Shown here: in pieces, positions 11,538 through 23,298 of the stretch
Layout: each line of letters opens with the position of its first letter
Numbering within the stretch: the first letter of the stretch is position 1
NCBI GenBank assembly: GCA_020080175.1
Contig: JAGHQL010000194.1
Location: forward strand, 1 to 47,851
Length of the DNA: 47,851 nucleotides
Direction of reading: 5' to 3'
Origin: Glutinoglossum americanum
Taxonomy: Eukaryota; Ascomycota; Geoglossomycetes; Geoglossales; Geoglossaceae
Program-made: the position numbers and the translations under genes
The notes under the pieces: generated by a model
The model's input: only the letters and a program-made list of their open reading frames with translations
Databases searched by the model: none
Told to the model about the DNA's origin: nothing

Positions 11538-13673
11538 TTAGGGTAAGATGATCGGCATCGGCTCAGATTCCGCGGCTGGACTTCCATTGCTATCCTTCTC
11601 GAACAGGGCATCTATTGCCGCGTAATTGATCTTCTTACTGAAACCTCTTCTCCGTAACATCGCCTTTACCGACTCCGCTGGAGTAGCCGCAGGGGTTCCA
11701 TCTCCACCCTCCCCAATCCTACCCTTTCGCTTTCTCCTCCTCACAACCTTGGCCGCGCCGCCACGGTTAGTCTCCTCCATCTCCTTACGGAATCGTTTAT
11801 TCTGCTGCTCGCGCAAGTAATCTTTGTTCTCGTGAATCCAGACACGTTCTTTGAACTCAACTTCCTCCGGAGTTAAAAGGCAATTGACGACCTCCGGGTC
11901 ATCCGCGAATTCTTCCTCTGGAACATCCTCGGTCATGGGAATGCGAGCGTCTGGCTTCATGGTGGCTGCTGTAGCGGCGGCTATTTGGAGAGCCGCCTCA
12001 TTGACAGCCGGATCGTTGAGGTAGGACAACATGTCTTGTTCGACTTCATTCTCGATGGCGAGCTCGGCTTCCGAAACGACTGGAGTTTTAGATTTCCCCT
12101 TCGCAGGGCCCTTGGTGCGTTTAGAACGCCGGCGTCCACTATCATCCTCAGCGTTCTCTCCGATGATCTCTCCAATAACCTGCCCAGTGCTCTGCTCGAT
12201 TATTTGCTCGGTGCTCCGTTGGACAACCTCATCGATAGTCTCTTCAGTATTCTCTCCACTATTGCGACGTTGGCGTTTTGCAGGACGCGGGGATATACCA
12301 TCGCCCCGTTCAGTACCCTGGTCAGTACCATTGAGGGGTGGCGATACCGGGGAGCTTTCAAGTGCATCTAGGGCGCTGCTAGACGCAGCTAGGAGTCTCG
12401 GATCGATAGGGATATTAGGAATAGCAAAGCCGTCCTTGTCCACTCGCGGCTGTTGTACAACGGATGTGGCTCTCTCCGCCGTGGCCTCTGTGTTTTCCTC
12501 CTCATCGTCGTCATCTGGGATGACTTCCCCATTTTCATCTACTTTTCTCACCCTCTTTCTTTTCTTGTTTTTTTGCTCATAAAAAGCAGGTGGGTCGTGT
12601 GCCTTCTCTAACCAAATGCTCCGGAACTGGTCAACGGTCAACGAGCTGCTCTCAGTAACTTTAAACTCGTCCAACCGCTTTTGAATCGTCACATCGGTAA
12701 CCTTAACGACATAGACCACCTCCCTTACGGTCCGGCGGAAATTGTTCATACGTGCGGCGAGAATGAGACAAGCCCCACAGATGCCAGAAGGACGACGACC
12801 AGAAATCATCCAGTCGCGGTTCATCCGTTGAACGAGGCGAATAGCATCATTGGCTACTTTATTCATTTTGTCCCCGAATTCAAGACGAGCGGCGAAGCGG
12901 TGAATCAGGTTTTCGGGAATGACCGGAGGTATGTACTTGACTGGTACTTGTTGGACAAGATCAAGGTAGGTTGCACCAAGCTTGAACACATTAATCTAGG
13001 TTAGAAACAGATCAGCATAAGCACCCCTCAAGTTCGATCTGAGGACGTCAAACTTACGTGCAAAACGTCTGAGAAATCAATCAGCATGAATGGACTGTGC
13101 GGATCCTTTCTGCATGCAATATACAAGCACACGGCGGCCACATTCTTTGTCCTTCGACCTTGTATGAAGTTCGCCGCGGCGGCAAGCTTGTAGTGCCTGA
13201 AAGCTTGGTCGGCCGTAGCTGCGGCGATGTTGAGTGCAGCGGACAGCTGGTTGATATAGCGTTTCCCTACACACTCACCACGCATTAGCAAGTTAACGGC
13301 AGTCAAAATTGAAGATTCGTGGGGAACACTTGCCATTTGCATCGGTAACATCTCTACTCTCCATCCCCCCCGCCCTCTTAAAGGCGGTTCCAAGGCTTCT
13401 CGCATGGGTCTGATCAGCTCCAATAAAGCTTCCCTGGACTACGGCGGCGCCAGAAGAAGACTCTCCAAACTGGACTTCCGAGACGATATTCGAATCACTC
13501 AACACAGTCCCACATTCGGTGCAAACTCGTTTATCCGCATCGTCCGTGATCTTATCACCGGTAGCACCACAGGACGGATTGGGGCAAGTGCGAGAGTTGG
13601 CTCCGCCTCGAGGACGAGGACCTTTGACGTTTTTAATGCGGTTAAGATGATTCGGTTTACGGAGAGTCGCCAT
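11538..13673 (-). CDS. BRF1: TFIIIB subunit BRF1
   Basis: TFIIB-related factor that recruits RNA polymerase III to tRNA and 5S genes with TBP and BDP1. Exons 13334-13673, 13058-13266 and 11538-12995 give 668 aa. The N-terminal zinc ribbon has Cys30, Cys35, Cys51 and Cys54 (CPNPSC, then CTEC). It is followed by the conserved GAAVVQGSFIGADQTHA linker and two cyclin folds, the second including SGRRPSGICGACLILAARM. The acidic, low-complexity C-terminal half contains Brf1-homology-like segments (EEVEFKERVWIHENKDYLRE, needed for TBP/BDP1 contact in the family). Intron 1 (13267-13333) is a GC-AG intron with donor GCAAGT. Only that boundary restores the family reading SRDVTDANGKRYINQLSAAL; the nearby GT gives a frameshift. 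Intron 2 is canonical (62 nt). Confidence 0.95.
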
Positions 13674-16202
13674 TTCACCAGTCTTTAGCCAAAGGCAAGA
13701 CGGCTGATCCTAGATGGTGAGAGCAGTAAATGAGTGAGAGAAAGTAAATAATCGAGTTTAGCCAGAAGGTATACTCCGAATGAGTCAAGGCGGTCGAGCT
13801 AGCTGAAAGCGAGAGTGATCTGAACGGAAAGAAACTTCTAAGTGAGAAATGAGTTTGGGAAAAGACAGTCAAAACCTCTTGAGCTATTGTCGCAAACCCG
13901 TAAGAACTGGGATTCTATTGTCTGCTTCAATTCATACTATTGTAGAGCTTTGCTATCGATAGAAGAGAGCGCATGGGACGTTAGGCAGGTCGGTAAGATG
14001 AGGTCGTGCGGCTGGCGGGGCCATAGCCGAGTGGTTTTAACATTCTCTATGGAAACCGAAACTGCATGTTCGAATCCTGCCAGATGAATTCCGAACATTT
14101 TTCCAACGCCTCCCTGATACTGCAATCTGGCTCCAAAATACGCCGCCTCTGCCTCACTGATAACTTACAGAGTCGTTGGCTAAAAATCATACGCTTAAAG
14201 CGGCAACATGTTTGTCTAGTGGCTGAGGGTTCCACATAATCAAGATTTGACCGTTGGCGTCATACGGTGTATTAAGCGGGATCCTCAAGACCACGTTTGA
14301 GGGACTCCCATAACCAACGTTTGACGGGTGTGACCTTGAGTAGGGCTTCGGTACTCGAGGGGACGTACATTCGAGTGCGAACTTTTGGCCGATGGGTGTG
14401 TAATCCATATGCAGAGACAGGACGATTCAAGCTCGAAAAGACAGTTGAACGAACCCCCAACTAGACAAGAATAAGACTTCATTGAGGGGCAACACTTTGT
14501 CGGGTTGGATGGGAGCTGGTGATCTCTATCCTACACTACTCCGCAGCGACCTCGACATAAGACCAGAATAAATAAAAATCTTCCAAAAACTCTCATGCAA
14601 TCTCACTAACAGTTTACCGTGTCCTGTGGCACCAGTACTTCGTAGTGGAGCAATTGGTGGGGGGTTTTTGGCTTTATTTCTTCAAAATTTAGCGCTTGGC
14701 ATCAACACTGATATCTTTTTATCGCCCGGTATTCCCCGTCTCAACACTAGTTAACTAAAGGGCCTAGGCTACATGTCTGGATGGAGTCTATCTAGAGAAT
14801 GTAGATCCTAGGCCCACATGATCAAACCATCAAGCCATACATAGAGTACGTTCGGGGGAGTATATAACGGTATCTGTGGTGATCCTTTCTGTATGCATAC
14901 TCGGTTGAATGCCTAATGAGAGATGTATGCGGGGTACCTACACACACGGGAACAAAGATGTACTTAGGCGGCATCGACAACTCATGCTCCGCATGCTCGG
15001 TTGCTTGCAGGAAGCTGGATCGGTAGGGTCGAAATAACTCCAAGAAAACTCGGGCATAGATTTCATGACAGACCAATAGCTTTTGCCTGTGGAAGAAGTC
15101 GAGATTGCATCCGATGTCTCGGTTGCTTGACCTCTGATGTGGCGCCTCCGCACGCACGGTTCGTTCCGAGAACCAAATCTCTTACCCCCAGGCACGGTGC
15201 ATGCCTTGTCGAAAACAGACGGCAAATCATCGTGGCGATAGGGCAGACTACGGCCAGCACAGCGAGCACAACGTCGGCTCTCCAATACAACCCGGGCTCG
15301 CATAGCGTGGCAGGGCGGACATCGAATTGTCGATCGACACAACTTGCATCACCTTACGTCAAGCGTCAAGCACTCCCGCACAATTCGCGCGCCCGGGTGA
15401 AAAAAAAACGCAACCTTCCTCTGCCCGTTTCCGCGCTGTGAGATGCAAATGCTCCCAGCCGGCCGCGTAGGCTGAACTTTCATCATGAGAGTTAAAATTG
15501 TGCTACCTTAATGATAAGGATGGCGCTGTCCGCCTCTGGGCCTCATGCCTGCAATCCGTCCTTATTTCACGGAGGACCCGTTGAAACGATCCTCACTTTT
15601 TCGTCCCACGGAGTACTACCCAGTTCTCCTACCACTATCCTTTTTGGTAGAATATCCTCGGAGCTTATTCTTCCTCCCCACGGGTGTGACTCAGTCTAGA
15701 TTATTGCGCAACTTCGTTGTGTCACTTGCGGTTTTTGTGCGTGAAACATATGCTGTGGCAACATTCCGCACAAAGTGCTCAGAAGAGCCTCTTGATCAGA
15801 GTACCTAGTTCTTGAAGCTTCCACAACTATTCGTTTCACTTACTTTCCTATCTTACATTTGTAATCTCGAGTCGAACGAATATGGCAGGAACCTCTCTTG
15901 CGGAACCTATACCAAATTCACTCTGATACAACCGGCGACACCGACTGTTTTTATTTACATATCACCTTCTACAAGCTTCCCTACTATCCTTTCCACTTTG
16001 GTCCGTCTTCTACAAATTATTCTCTTACTCATCACGCTTAACCTCTTTGGGTTCGTTTTGCCACCCGGGTATCGTTATATTATTCACTCTGCAGCACATG
16101 AGCTTGGGACCTAGCTTCAAGTAAATTGCTACCTTCTGTCCCTTCACTTGTTTCCTTCTAGCTTGATTGGGTTTCACTGTGAAATTTGGTTTCACAAAGT
16201 CA
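13674..16202. other. 2.5-kb divergent intergenic region, BRF1 / copper ATPase
   Basis: Contains both promoters and the tRNA-like box A/box B element at about 14017-14090. I see no conserved protein in any frame. The longest plus frame (15001-15441) has no recognisable domain and lacks fungal coding character. 15800-16200 may hold the 5'UTR of the copper ATPase. Confidence 0.45.
14017..14090 (+). other. tRNA-like element with Pol III A and B boxes (relic)
   Basis: TAGCCGAGTGG (14024-14034) matches the A-box/D-arm consensus exactly, and GTTCGAATC (14068-14076) matches the B box/T-loop, about 44 nt apart as in tRNA genes. The T stem pairs in four of five positions. The acceptor stem does not pair and the D stem has no partner, so it is not a functional tRNA. 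It could be a tRNA pseudogene, a tRNA-derived SINE head, or a bare Pol III/TFIIIC site. It lies about 350 bp upstream of the BRF1 start. Confidence 0.4.
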
Positions 16203-19200
16203 ATGATGCATCCCAAACGTGAAGGCAGGGTGAGCTCTAGCCACGATGATCTGGGGACCCGCAATAATGAATCGAGCACTGAGGACTCGCCTGCTCGTCA
16301 CATTAAAAAGTCTTCGAAAGGGAAGGCACCAGAGAAAAGGGACATCCAAAAACGGATTCTCAAGACGACAATCCTCATTAACAATCTCCACTGTGCATCC
16401 TGTGTCTCTTACGTGCAAAGCACTATTGGCGGCCTCCATCCTGCTCCTCTCGAAATTTCAGCAAATATCCTCACCCACGAAGTGACAGTGCGTCATATGG
16501 CGGATCTGCCCGTCCAGGTAATCTACCAGGAACTGCTCAACGCCGAGTTCGAGCTGCGCAATGTCATCACCGAGGAGGAGGAGAGCAGCGCTCAACAAGA
16601 AACGCCTTCCAAAACCCGGCCGGGCCACCACAAGAACGCTTCGCGCTCAAGTCTTGGGGCTCCCGCGAGGATCCTAGAGCTTGATTTTGGGGACGCTGGG
16701 CAAGATGGTTGGCTAGAAAAAGCGACTGGGCGTTTGAGCGCGGGTGCCGGGATTCCATCCCAGAGAAATTCAACTTTGGGGTTTCACCAGACCGCCAAAC
16801 CCGGCAACCCGCAGAAACGGAAGAGACATATAGAGAACTGCGATGCCTGTAAAGTCGAGGCAAATCCAACTAGGAGATCATCCGGTACTGCCCGTTCGTC
16901 AGGGAATGGCGATAGAGCCCAGAGGCGTGATTCGAATAAAAGACGGAGTTCGGGCTCCCGTGGCACCCAACTCACAAAGCCTGTTTTGCAGCCTCTACGC
17001 GAAACAACGGATCGCAAGGGGGACGAGTACTGGCCCTTAGAGGAAGAGGATGGGCTTCCAGAAAAACCGAAACGTTCCAGCAGTAAATCTACTAAATTGG
17101 GTGGTTCGGTCCGGGGTCCGCGGTCTACAGGGGTGAGCTCGGACCATGCATCTTTCCGTGAGACCGATAGCCCTGTCGCCATTCCACCGCGTAGGAACGC
17201 CCACGCGGGGAAGGGTGGAACCACCGTTGTCGCTGCGGGGGAGGATCCTAGCGCTAGCAGGTACCGAAAAACCGAAGAGTATAAAGCTTCTCTTAGCGTA
17301 GGCGGCATGACCTGTTCTGCATGCACTGGGGCTGTCTCGAGTGCCGTTGAAGGATTTAGCTGGGTGAAATCCGTCAATGTTAATCTTCTCACCAACAGCG
17401 CAAACATCACCTTTGAAGGCCCAAAAAGTGGCATCGATACAATCATGGAGAAAGTCGAAGATCTCGGCTATACTTGTGCATTGGGTGACTGTTCTCCTGT
17501 TGGGGCCTCGGCCACCAAGGCCAAGACACCAAATCAGAATTCACGCACACAGAGTGGTCCCGGAGATTTCCAGGCAACTCTAAGCATAGGCGGAATGACT
17601 TGCGGCGCGTGCACTGCCGCTGTCGGACGCTGCTTGGATGAAGTCCCATGGATAAAGTCCCACAGTGTGAACTTGCTCACCAACAGCGCGGCCTTGGCTT
17701 TCGAAGGACCAAAAGAACGGATCGATGAGGTGGTCGAAAAGATCGAAGACCTGGGCTATGATTGCTCTTCCACAGAATTATCGGCGATTCCGGTTAAAAC
17801 CGAGCCTGTCAGCGCTGAAAAGCCTTCGAGATCCCCTGACCCTCCGGTTTTGAGTGCAACCCTGTCTATCGGCGGCATGACTTGCGCGGTGTGCGTCGGG
17901 GCTATTTCGAAAGGTCTTGAAGAGCTACCTTACGTTAAGACAATCAATATCAACCTATTGACGAATAGCGGGGTAGTTGTTTTTGAGGGCAAAGAGCATC
18001 TGGATGAGATTGTGGAAAAAGTGGAAGATCTAGGCTACGAATGTAGCGTCGAGGATTGTACGGAAGTCCGTGATGGTGACGGAGCGCATGATGAGGATAA
18101 GGAAACGGAAGTTGAAAGGACAATGATGATAGAGATAGACGGGATGTTTTGTGAGCATTGTCCACCAAAAGTTCTCGGGGCTCTAAGGGCTGCATACCCT
18201 GATAGCTTAGCTATCGACAAATCACCGACGCTCAGGAATCCAATTATCAAGGTTACATACACCCCCAAACCACCAGGTTTCACCATAAGGGATATCATCG
18301 CGGCAATCGCTAGCGCCGATGACAACTTCAAGGCTAGGATATATCACCCCCCTACGATTGAGGAACGCTCACGCGCAATGCAACGGCACGAGCAGTATCG
18401 ACTACTCATCAGACTGTTACTCTGTGTCATCATTGCCATACCTACCTTCCTCATAGGAGTCCTGTGGATGAGCGTCGTTCGCCCATCAAACGGCACGAGA
18501 AGATACCTTGAAGAGCGGATGTGGTTTGGCTCTGTCAGCCGCGCGACATGGGCACTGCTTTTCCTTTCGTCGCCCGTCATGTTCTTTGCAGCAGACGTCT
18601 TCCACGTACGTGCGATTAAGGAGATTAGAGCACTGTGGCGGAGAGGAAGCAATGTTCCCCTCCTGCGACGATTCTACCGCTTCGGTAGCATGAACTTGCT
18701 CATCTCGGCCGGCACAACAATTGCGTACCTGTCGTCCATTGCTACGCTCATAGTAGACGCGACGAGACAGCCTATGAGTGATATGGGAAATGATATGGTG
18801 AACGGTATGCGCAATGGTATGGGTGATGGTATGGGTGATGGCATGGGTGATGGTATGGATGATAGTGCGATGAAGCGCTATTCGACCACCTATTTCGACA
18901 CTGTTGTCTTCCTTACCATGTTCATCCTCCTAGGTCGCTTCCTAGAAGCATATAGCAAGGCCAAGACAGGCGATGCCGTTACCATGCTCGGAAAACTTAG
19001 GCCTACAGAGGCCACTCTACTCAACCCACGCCACGACAAGGAAACTTCAAGCATCGACGAGGACTCGTCAAAGATAACGCAGTATTTCGCGACGAACATT
19101 AGTGTCGACCTACTTGAGGCCGGTGACATTGTCAGGGTCACCCATGGTGCCTCCCCACCTGCGGATGGAGTGATTGTCTCCGGCCAGTCGAAGTTTGACG

Positions 19201-20912
19201 AGAGCTCTCTGACGGGAGAATCAAGACCTGTCGCCAAGATCGCGGGCGATAATGTATTTGCCGGAACCGTTAACCAGGGCAGAACAGTTTCCGTGAGAGT
19301 CACCCGCGTATCGGGCGACTCGATGCTCGACCAAATCGTCAAGATCGTTCGCGAGGGTCAGACCAAACGCGCACCTGTGGAGCGACTAGCAGACATTCTG
19401 ACAGGCTATTTTGTTCCCGTTATCACCCTCCTCGCCATCGTCACGTTTATGGTATGGTTTTCGTTGGGCCAAAGCGGCGCAATCCCAGGGGGCTGGCGCG
19501 ATGTTAACGCCGGTGGTTGGGCAGTATGGGCACTAGGGTTTGCGATCGCTGTCTTCGTCGTCGCCTGCCCCTGTGGCATCGGCCTTGCGGCTCCAACCGC
19601 TCTATTTGTTGGCTCAGGCTTGGCAGCTAAGCACGGCATCTTGGTCAAGGGAGGGGGTGAAGCTTTCCAGGAGGCCAGCGGCCTGGACGTGATTGTCTTC
19701 GACAAGACCGGTACGCTGACGGAAGGCGGCGACCCGCGAGTCACGGACCACAACTTACTGTTATCAGACGACTACAGTGAGAAACTTGTATGGACAATCT
19801 GCCATGCCATGGAGGAGACTTCCAGCCATCCTATCGCTAAAGCCATCCTAGGCCTGTGCGAAAAGCAGGTCCGTTTGAGCATCCATGAGGCTGACATCGA
19901 GGAAGTACCTGGCAGCGGCCTGAAAGGCACTTTCAGCATAAGGGATGAATCAGGGATGGCGCAGTACGAAGCTATCCTAGGCAACGAAAATTTCATGAGG
20001 TCGGTCCGTACTCTTGTGCGTAACACCTCTCGGAGGCATGTCGAGAAATGGAAGAAACAAGGAAAAAGTATAGCACTCCTCAGCCTCCGACAGATCTCCA
20101 GCAACGGAATCTTTGACAACGACCAACACACTCTCGTCGCACAATTCGCCACAGCGGACACTCTAAGACCCGAAGCGCCTTTCGTTATCAAGAAGCTTCA
20201 ACAAAGTGGAATCGCCGTCTGGATGCTCTCCGGGGACAACGCCACTACCGCGACTGCAGTAGGCAAGATGGTCGGCATCCCAGCTTCTAACATCATCGCC
20301 GGCGTCCTCCCGGACCAAAAGGCCCAGAAAATCCAGTACCTCCAACGAACCGCCCCGAAACGTGGCACCCGTCAAGATCCACCCACCCGCACCCGTGCCT
20401 TCGTCGAAGCACAAGCTAACCCTTCTATCAACCCCAACCGCGCCATCGTTGCCATGGTGGGTGACGGCATCAATGACTCCCCAGCGCTCACTATGGCCGA
20501 TGTCGGGATCGCCATTGGCAGCGGCTCAGACGTCGCCATCAGCTCCGCCAAGTTCGTGCTCGTGGGGTCGGACCTCGGCGCATTGCTGACGCTGACCACA
20601 CTAAGCCGGGCGGTATTCCGAAGGGTAAAGTTTAACTTCGCCTGGGCACTTGTGTATAATCTCTGCATGTTGCCGGTGGCGGCTGGGGTTCTTTATCCAC
20701 TCAAGGGTCATGTCAGATTAGATCCGGTGTGGGCTAGCTTGGCGATGGCGTTAAGGTAGGCCCCCTCTTGCCCTTATCCTATTTATTATTTGACATGCTA
20801 ACCTTTTTTTCCCTTCCCCTTTAGCTCCGTATCTGTTATCTGCAGCTCGTTACTCTTGAGATCAAAGATTCCACTCGTCGGCTTCCGGACAGCGAAGGAC
20901 AACACCCAGTAA
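16203..20912 (+). CDS. CCC2: Copper-transporting P1B-type ATPase (CCC2-like)
   Basis: Pumps Cu(I) from cytosol into the secretory pathway (or out of the cell), loading cuproenzymes such as laccases and multicopper oxidases. Exons 16203-20755 and 20825-20912 give 1546 aa, longer than the usual roughly 1000-1200. Five heavy-metal-associated domains carry CxxC at Cys64 (CASC), 371 (CSAC), 467 (CGAC), 561 (CAVC) and 650 (CEHC). A long Ser/Arg-rich linker (about 115-355) between domains 1 and 2 holds an extra CDAC at 213. The membrane core shows the metal-site CPC (1122-1124), SLTGES (Thr1004), DKTGT (phospho-Asp1167), SSHP and GDGIND (1420). The intron (20756-20824) is needed to complete the last helix, MALSSVSVICSSLLLRS. 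A Met-rich tandem repeat sits between predicted TM3 and TM4. The ATG was chosen as the first in-frame Met; an in-frame non-ATG extension upstream was ignored. Confidence 0.95.
18816..18863 (+). repeat. 12-bp coding tandem repeat (Gly-Met-Gly-Asp)
   Basis: Four near-identical copies of GGTATGGGTGAT encode GMGD units inside the copper ATPase. Flanking sequence (18771-18815) extends the pattern more loosely as MSDMGNDMVNGMRNG. The third copy differs by one silent T-to-C change; the last has a G-to-A change, giving GMDD. Confidence 0.9.
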
Positions 20913-23298
20913 ATCATAGGTTGTGGATGGGGCTATTCTGACCATTGTGGCCCTTGTCCTATTTTCTTTAATTCTATAGTGATACAGTGGGCTCAACAAA
21001 AAGCCAAATTCACGGTTTTAAACAAGAGCCAATGGGAGGTTTGCCTGGGTTTCCCGGACCCCCCTTATTCCTTGGAAGGGAGACAGCGATCATTCTCGCG
21101 CCTGCCGTTCTTGGCCGCCCTCCTCTTTTCCTCCACCTACAGGGACGTCAATCCCTATTTAATTTCACGAGGTCATGACGTAGATAGACGATAGTTTAGA
21201 TCATCTCTTTCCACTATTCACTAATTAGGTAACAGCTACCACGGCATTTTTCATTCTACATGTTCGCCATTAGATGGGAAATGACAAAGGGTATATTCAT
21301 TGAGATTTCATCCTTGAGCACGGCAATGACAATCACTTACGGCCCTGTACGGAACCTTGAGTTAGGCTTTGGTGTACTACATGGAGGGGCTACCCTGATC
21401 TATAGAAAGAGCGAACCGATAGGCGGTGAGAACCACATGTGAGAGGTAAGGGAAAAGAAGGAGGGGCAAACCCCCCGCCACAAACGCCCAGAGTTATGGC
21501 ATCACACGTTATGTTATGTTCCCTGGAATGCGGAGAAGGGTGGGGTTGCCCCTCCAATCGACTTCTACCAATCCATCCACACAACTGCACACACGCGCAC
21601 ACACCCCCCCAACAAGGAAGGATATTAAACTTACTAGGGAAAAAAAAGGAATAGCAAGAAAAAGATGAGAAGGGAAGCCTGACGTGTCACAACTAACCGG
21701 ATGGATACGGGCGGGTGCAAGTATTGGGTTTATATCACCATCACCTCGTTTATGGATGGGTGTTTTGGTCTTTTGCTCTGTCGTCCCCTCACTCGCACCC
21801 ACACACACATGGGTACGAGAAATATGTATAGATTGGGAGAAGGCGGAGGGGGAAAGGGAAAGAAAAAACGAAAAAGTCCGAGACAGATTGATTGAACAGG
21901 CCCAGCCAGATTGAGTGCGTATGCGCATGTGCGCCCGTGGGCCCGCGCCCCCCTCCCGGCGTCGGAGATGGCGCGGGCTAAGCCTTTTTTCTCCCCTTCT
22001 TTTTGTCTCATTGCTATTTATTCACCCGTTCGTTCGTTGTTCGTTCGTTCCCCAATTCTAAAAAAATGAACATGTATGTACATGTGCATACAAAACCCTT
22101 CTGCCGGCGACTGCTCTCCACAGATTACTCAAGGGTAGGCCGGGGGGTTGGCGTCCGGGGATCCAGGGATCCAGGGGTTATGGAGCGACAACCCAACGCG
22201 AACGCTAAGCATTGGTTGAATTTTGGAGAATTTTTCCTCCTTCCTCCCCTCTCTCGTCTTGGCATTTTAATTAATATGGGTTGGGCCTGAGGCGAAAGGT
22301 TGTTTTGTTTCGTTTTGTTTTGGGTTTAGGTTCTCACGTATGCACGCATATGGGTGGCTTGCAGGGCGGTGACTTGGAAAGCTGGGAATTACTGGGGGGG
22401 TTGGGAGAGGGGGGGTTTCACGGGTGAGCGGGCGAGCAGGTGGATAGGGAGGGTGTAGGGAGGGGGGGGTTTAGGGTTGAGTAGGGATGGGATTCGTTAC
22501 GTGACGTTACTCATGGAGGTGTGGGTATGTGTCATATGGGTTAGGGGTATGGGTTAGGGGTTCTCGGCGGGCTGGGTAAGCTGGCTGGGTAGCGAAATAA
22601 CACATGAGATGGAGAGATGCCGAACCCAGGGTACTTGCCTCCAGGCGAGAAAAAGTAACTCCGTGTTTTTGTTTTGTTTTTATTTTTATTTTATTTTTTT
22701 TTCGTGACGTATCACATCGTATCACATACCTACACTCCAGAAGTTACGGAGTATGTATGTTGTGTACAAGTACATATATATACATAGCGAAACGTGTCGC
22801 AGAGTCTCCCCCTCCTACATAGATAACCTCCTAGTGCGGGCCGAGGCTAAAAAAAAAGAAATAGGCGCATGTGCTACACATATATACCCATATATACATA
22901 CAACACTATATCATATCATATCATATTTCGTTATCGCCATCGCTATTGCTATTATTACCATTGCCGCGTATAGCCCTTGAAACGACGGAGAGGGAGCCGA
23001 TTGGAAATAGAAGGGAAGGCGGAAGGAGAGCGGATGTGAGGAGAAAATAATATCCGTGATGCTTACTATATTTTTTTTTTTTTTTTTAACTTTTGGGGCG
23101 GCTTGCTCACGTGCCTCCTCCCCCTCCGCCTCCTACTCTCCGCTGATGTGAGGGTGGGGAGGCGGCGGCGGCGGCGGCGGCGGCTGGAGGGGGGTTGTAG
23201 AGCCACTGGGGCATGTTTGGACACCGCAATGGCTTTCATTCATTCCGCGGGGAAAAAAGAAATTATTTCATTTGACCTCACCAAAAAAAAAAAGGAAT
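20913..23298. other. 2.4-kb convergent intergenic region, copper ATPase / riboflavin synthase
   Basis: No gene found. Contains TTCG short repeats (about 22029-22050), a G-rich stretch (about 22380-22580) with TTAGGG-like words, AT-rich TACATATATATACATA near 22770 and a GGC triplet run at 23161-23184. ORFs here lack domains and are built of low-complexity sequence. Confidence 0.5.
23161..23184. repeat. (GGC)8 trinucleotide microsatellite
   Basis: Eight perfect GGC triplets, in noncoding DNA downstream of the riboflavin synthase stop codon. Confidence 0.9.

Noticed and set aside
15001-15441. 146-aa plus-strand frame in the BRF1/copper ATPase interval
   Set aside because: No domain, signal peptide or splice-supported extension, and an equally long frame lies opposite it; probably chance.
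21509-21928. 139-aa minus-strand frame
   Set aside because: Low-complexity and hydrophobic patches without a domain; the opposite frames are equally open.
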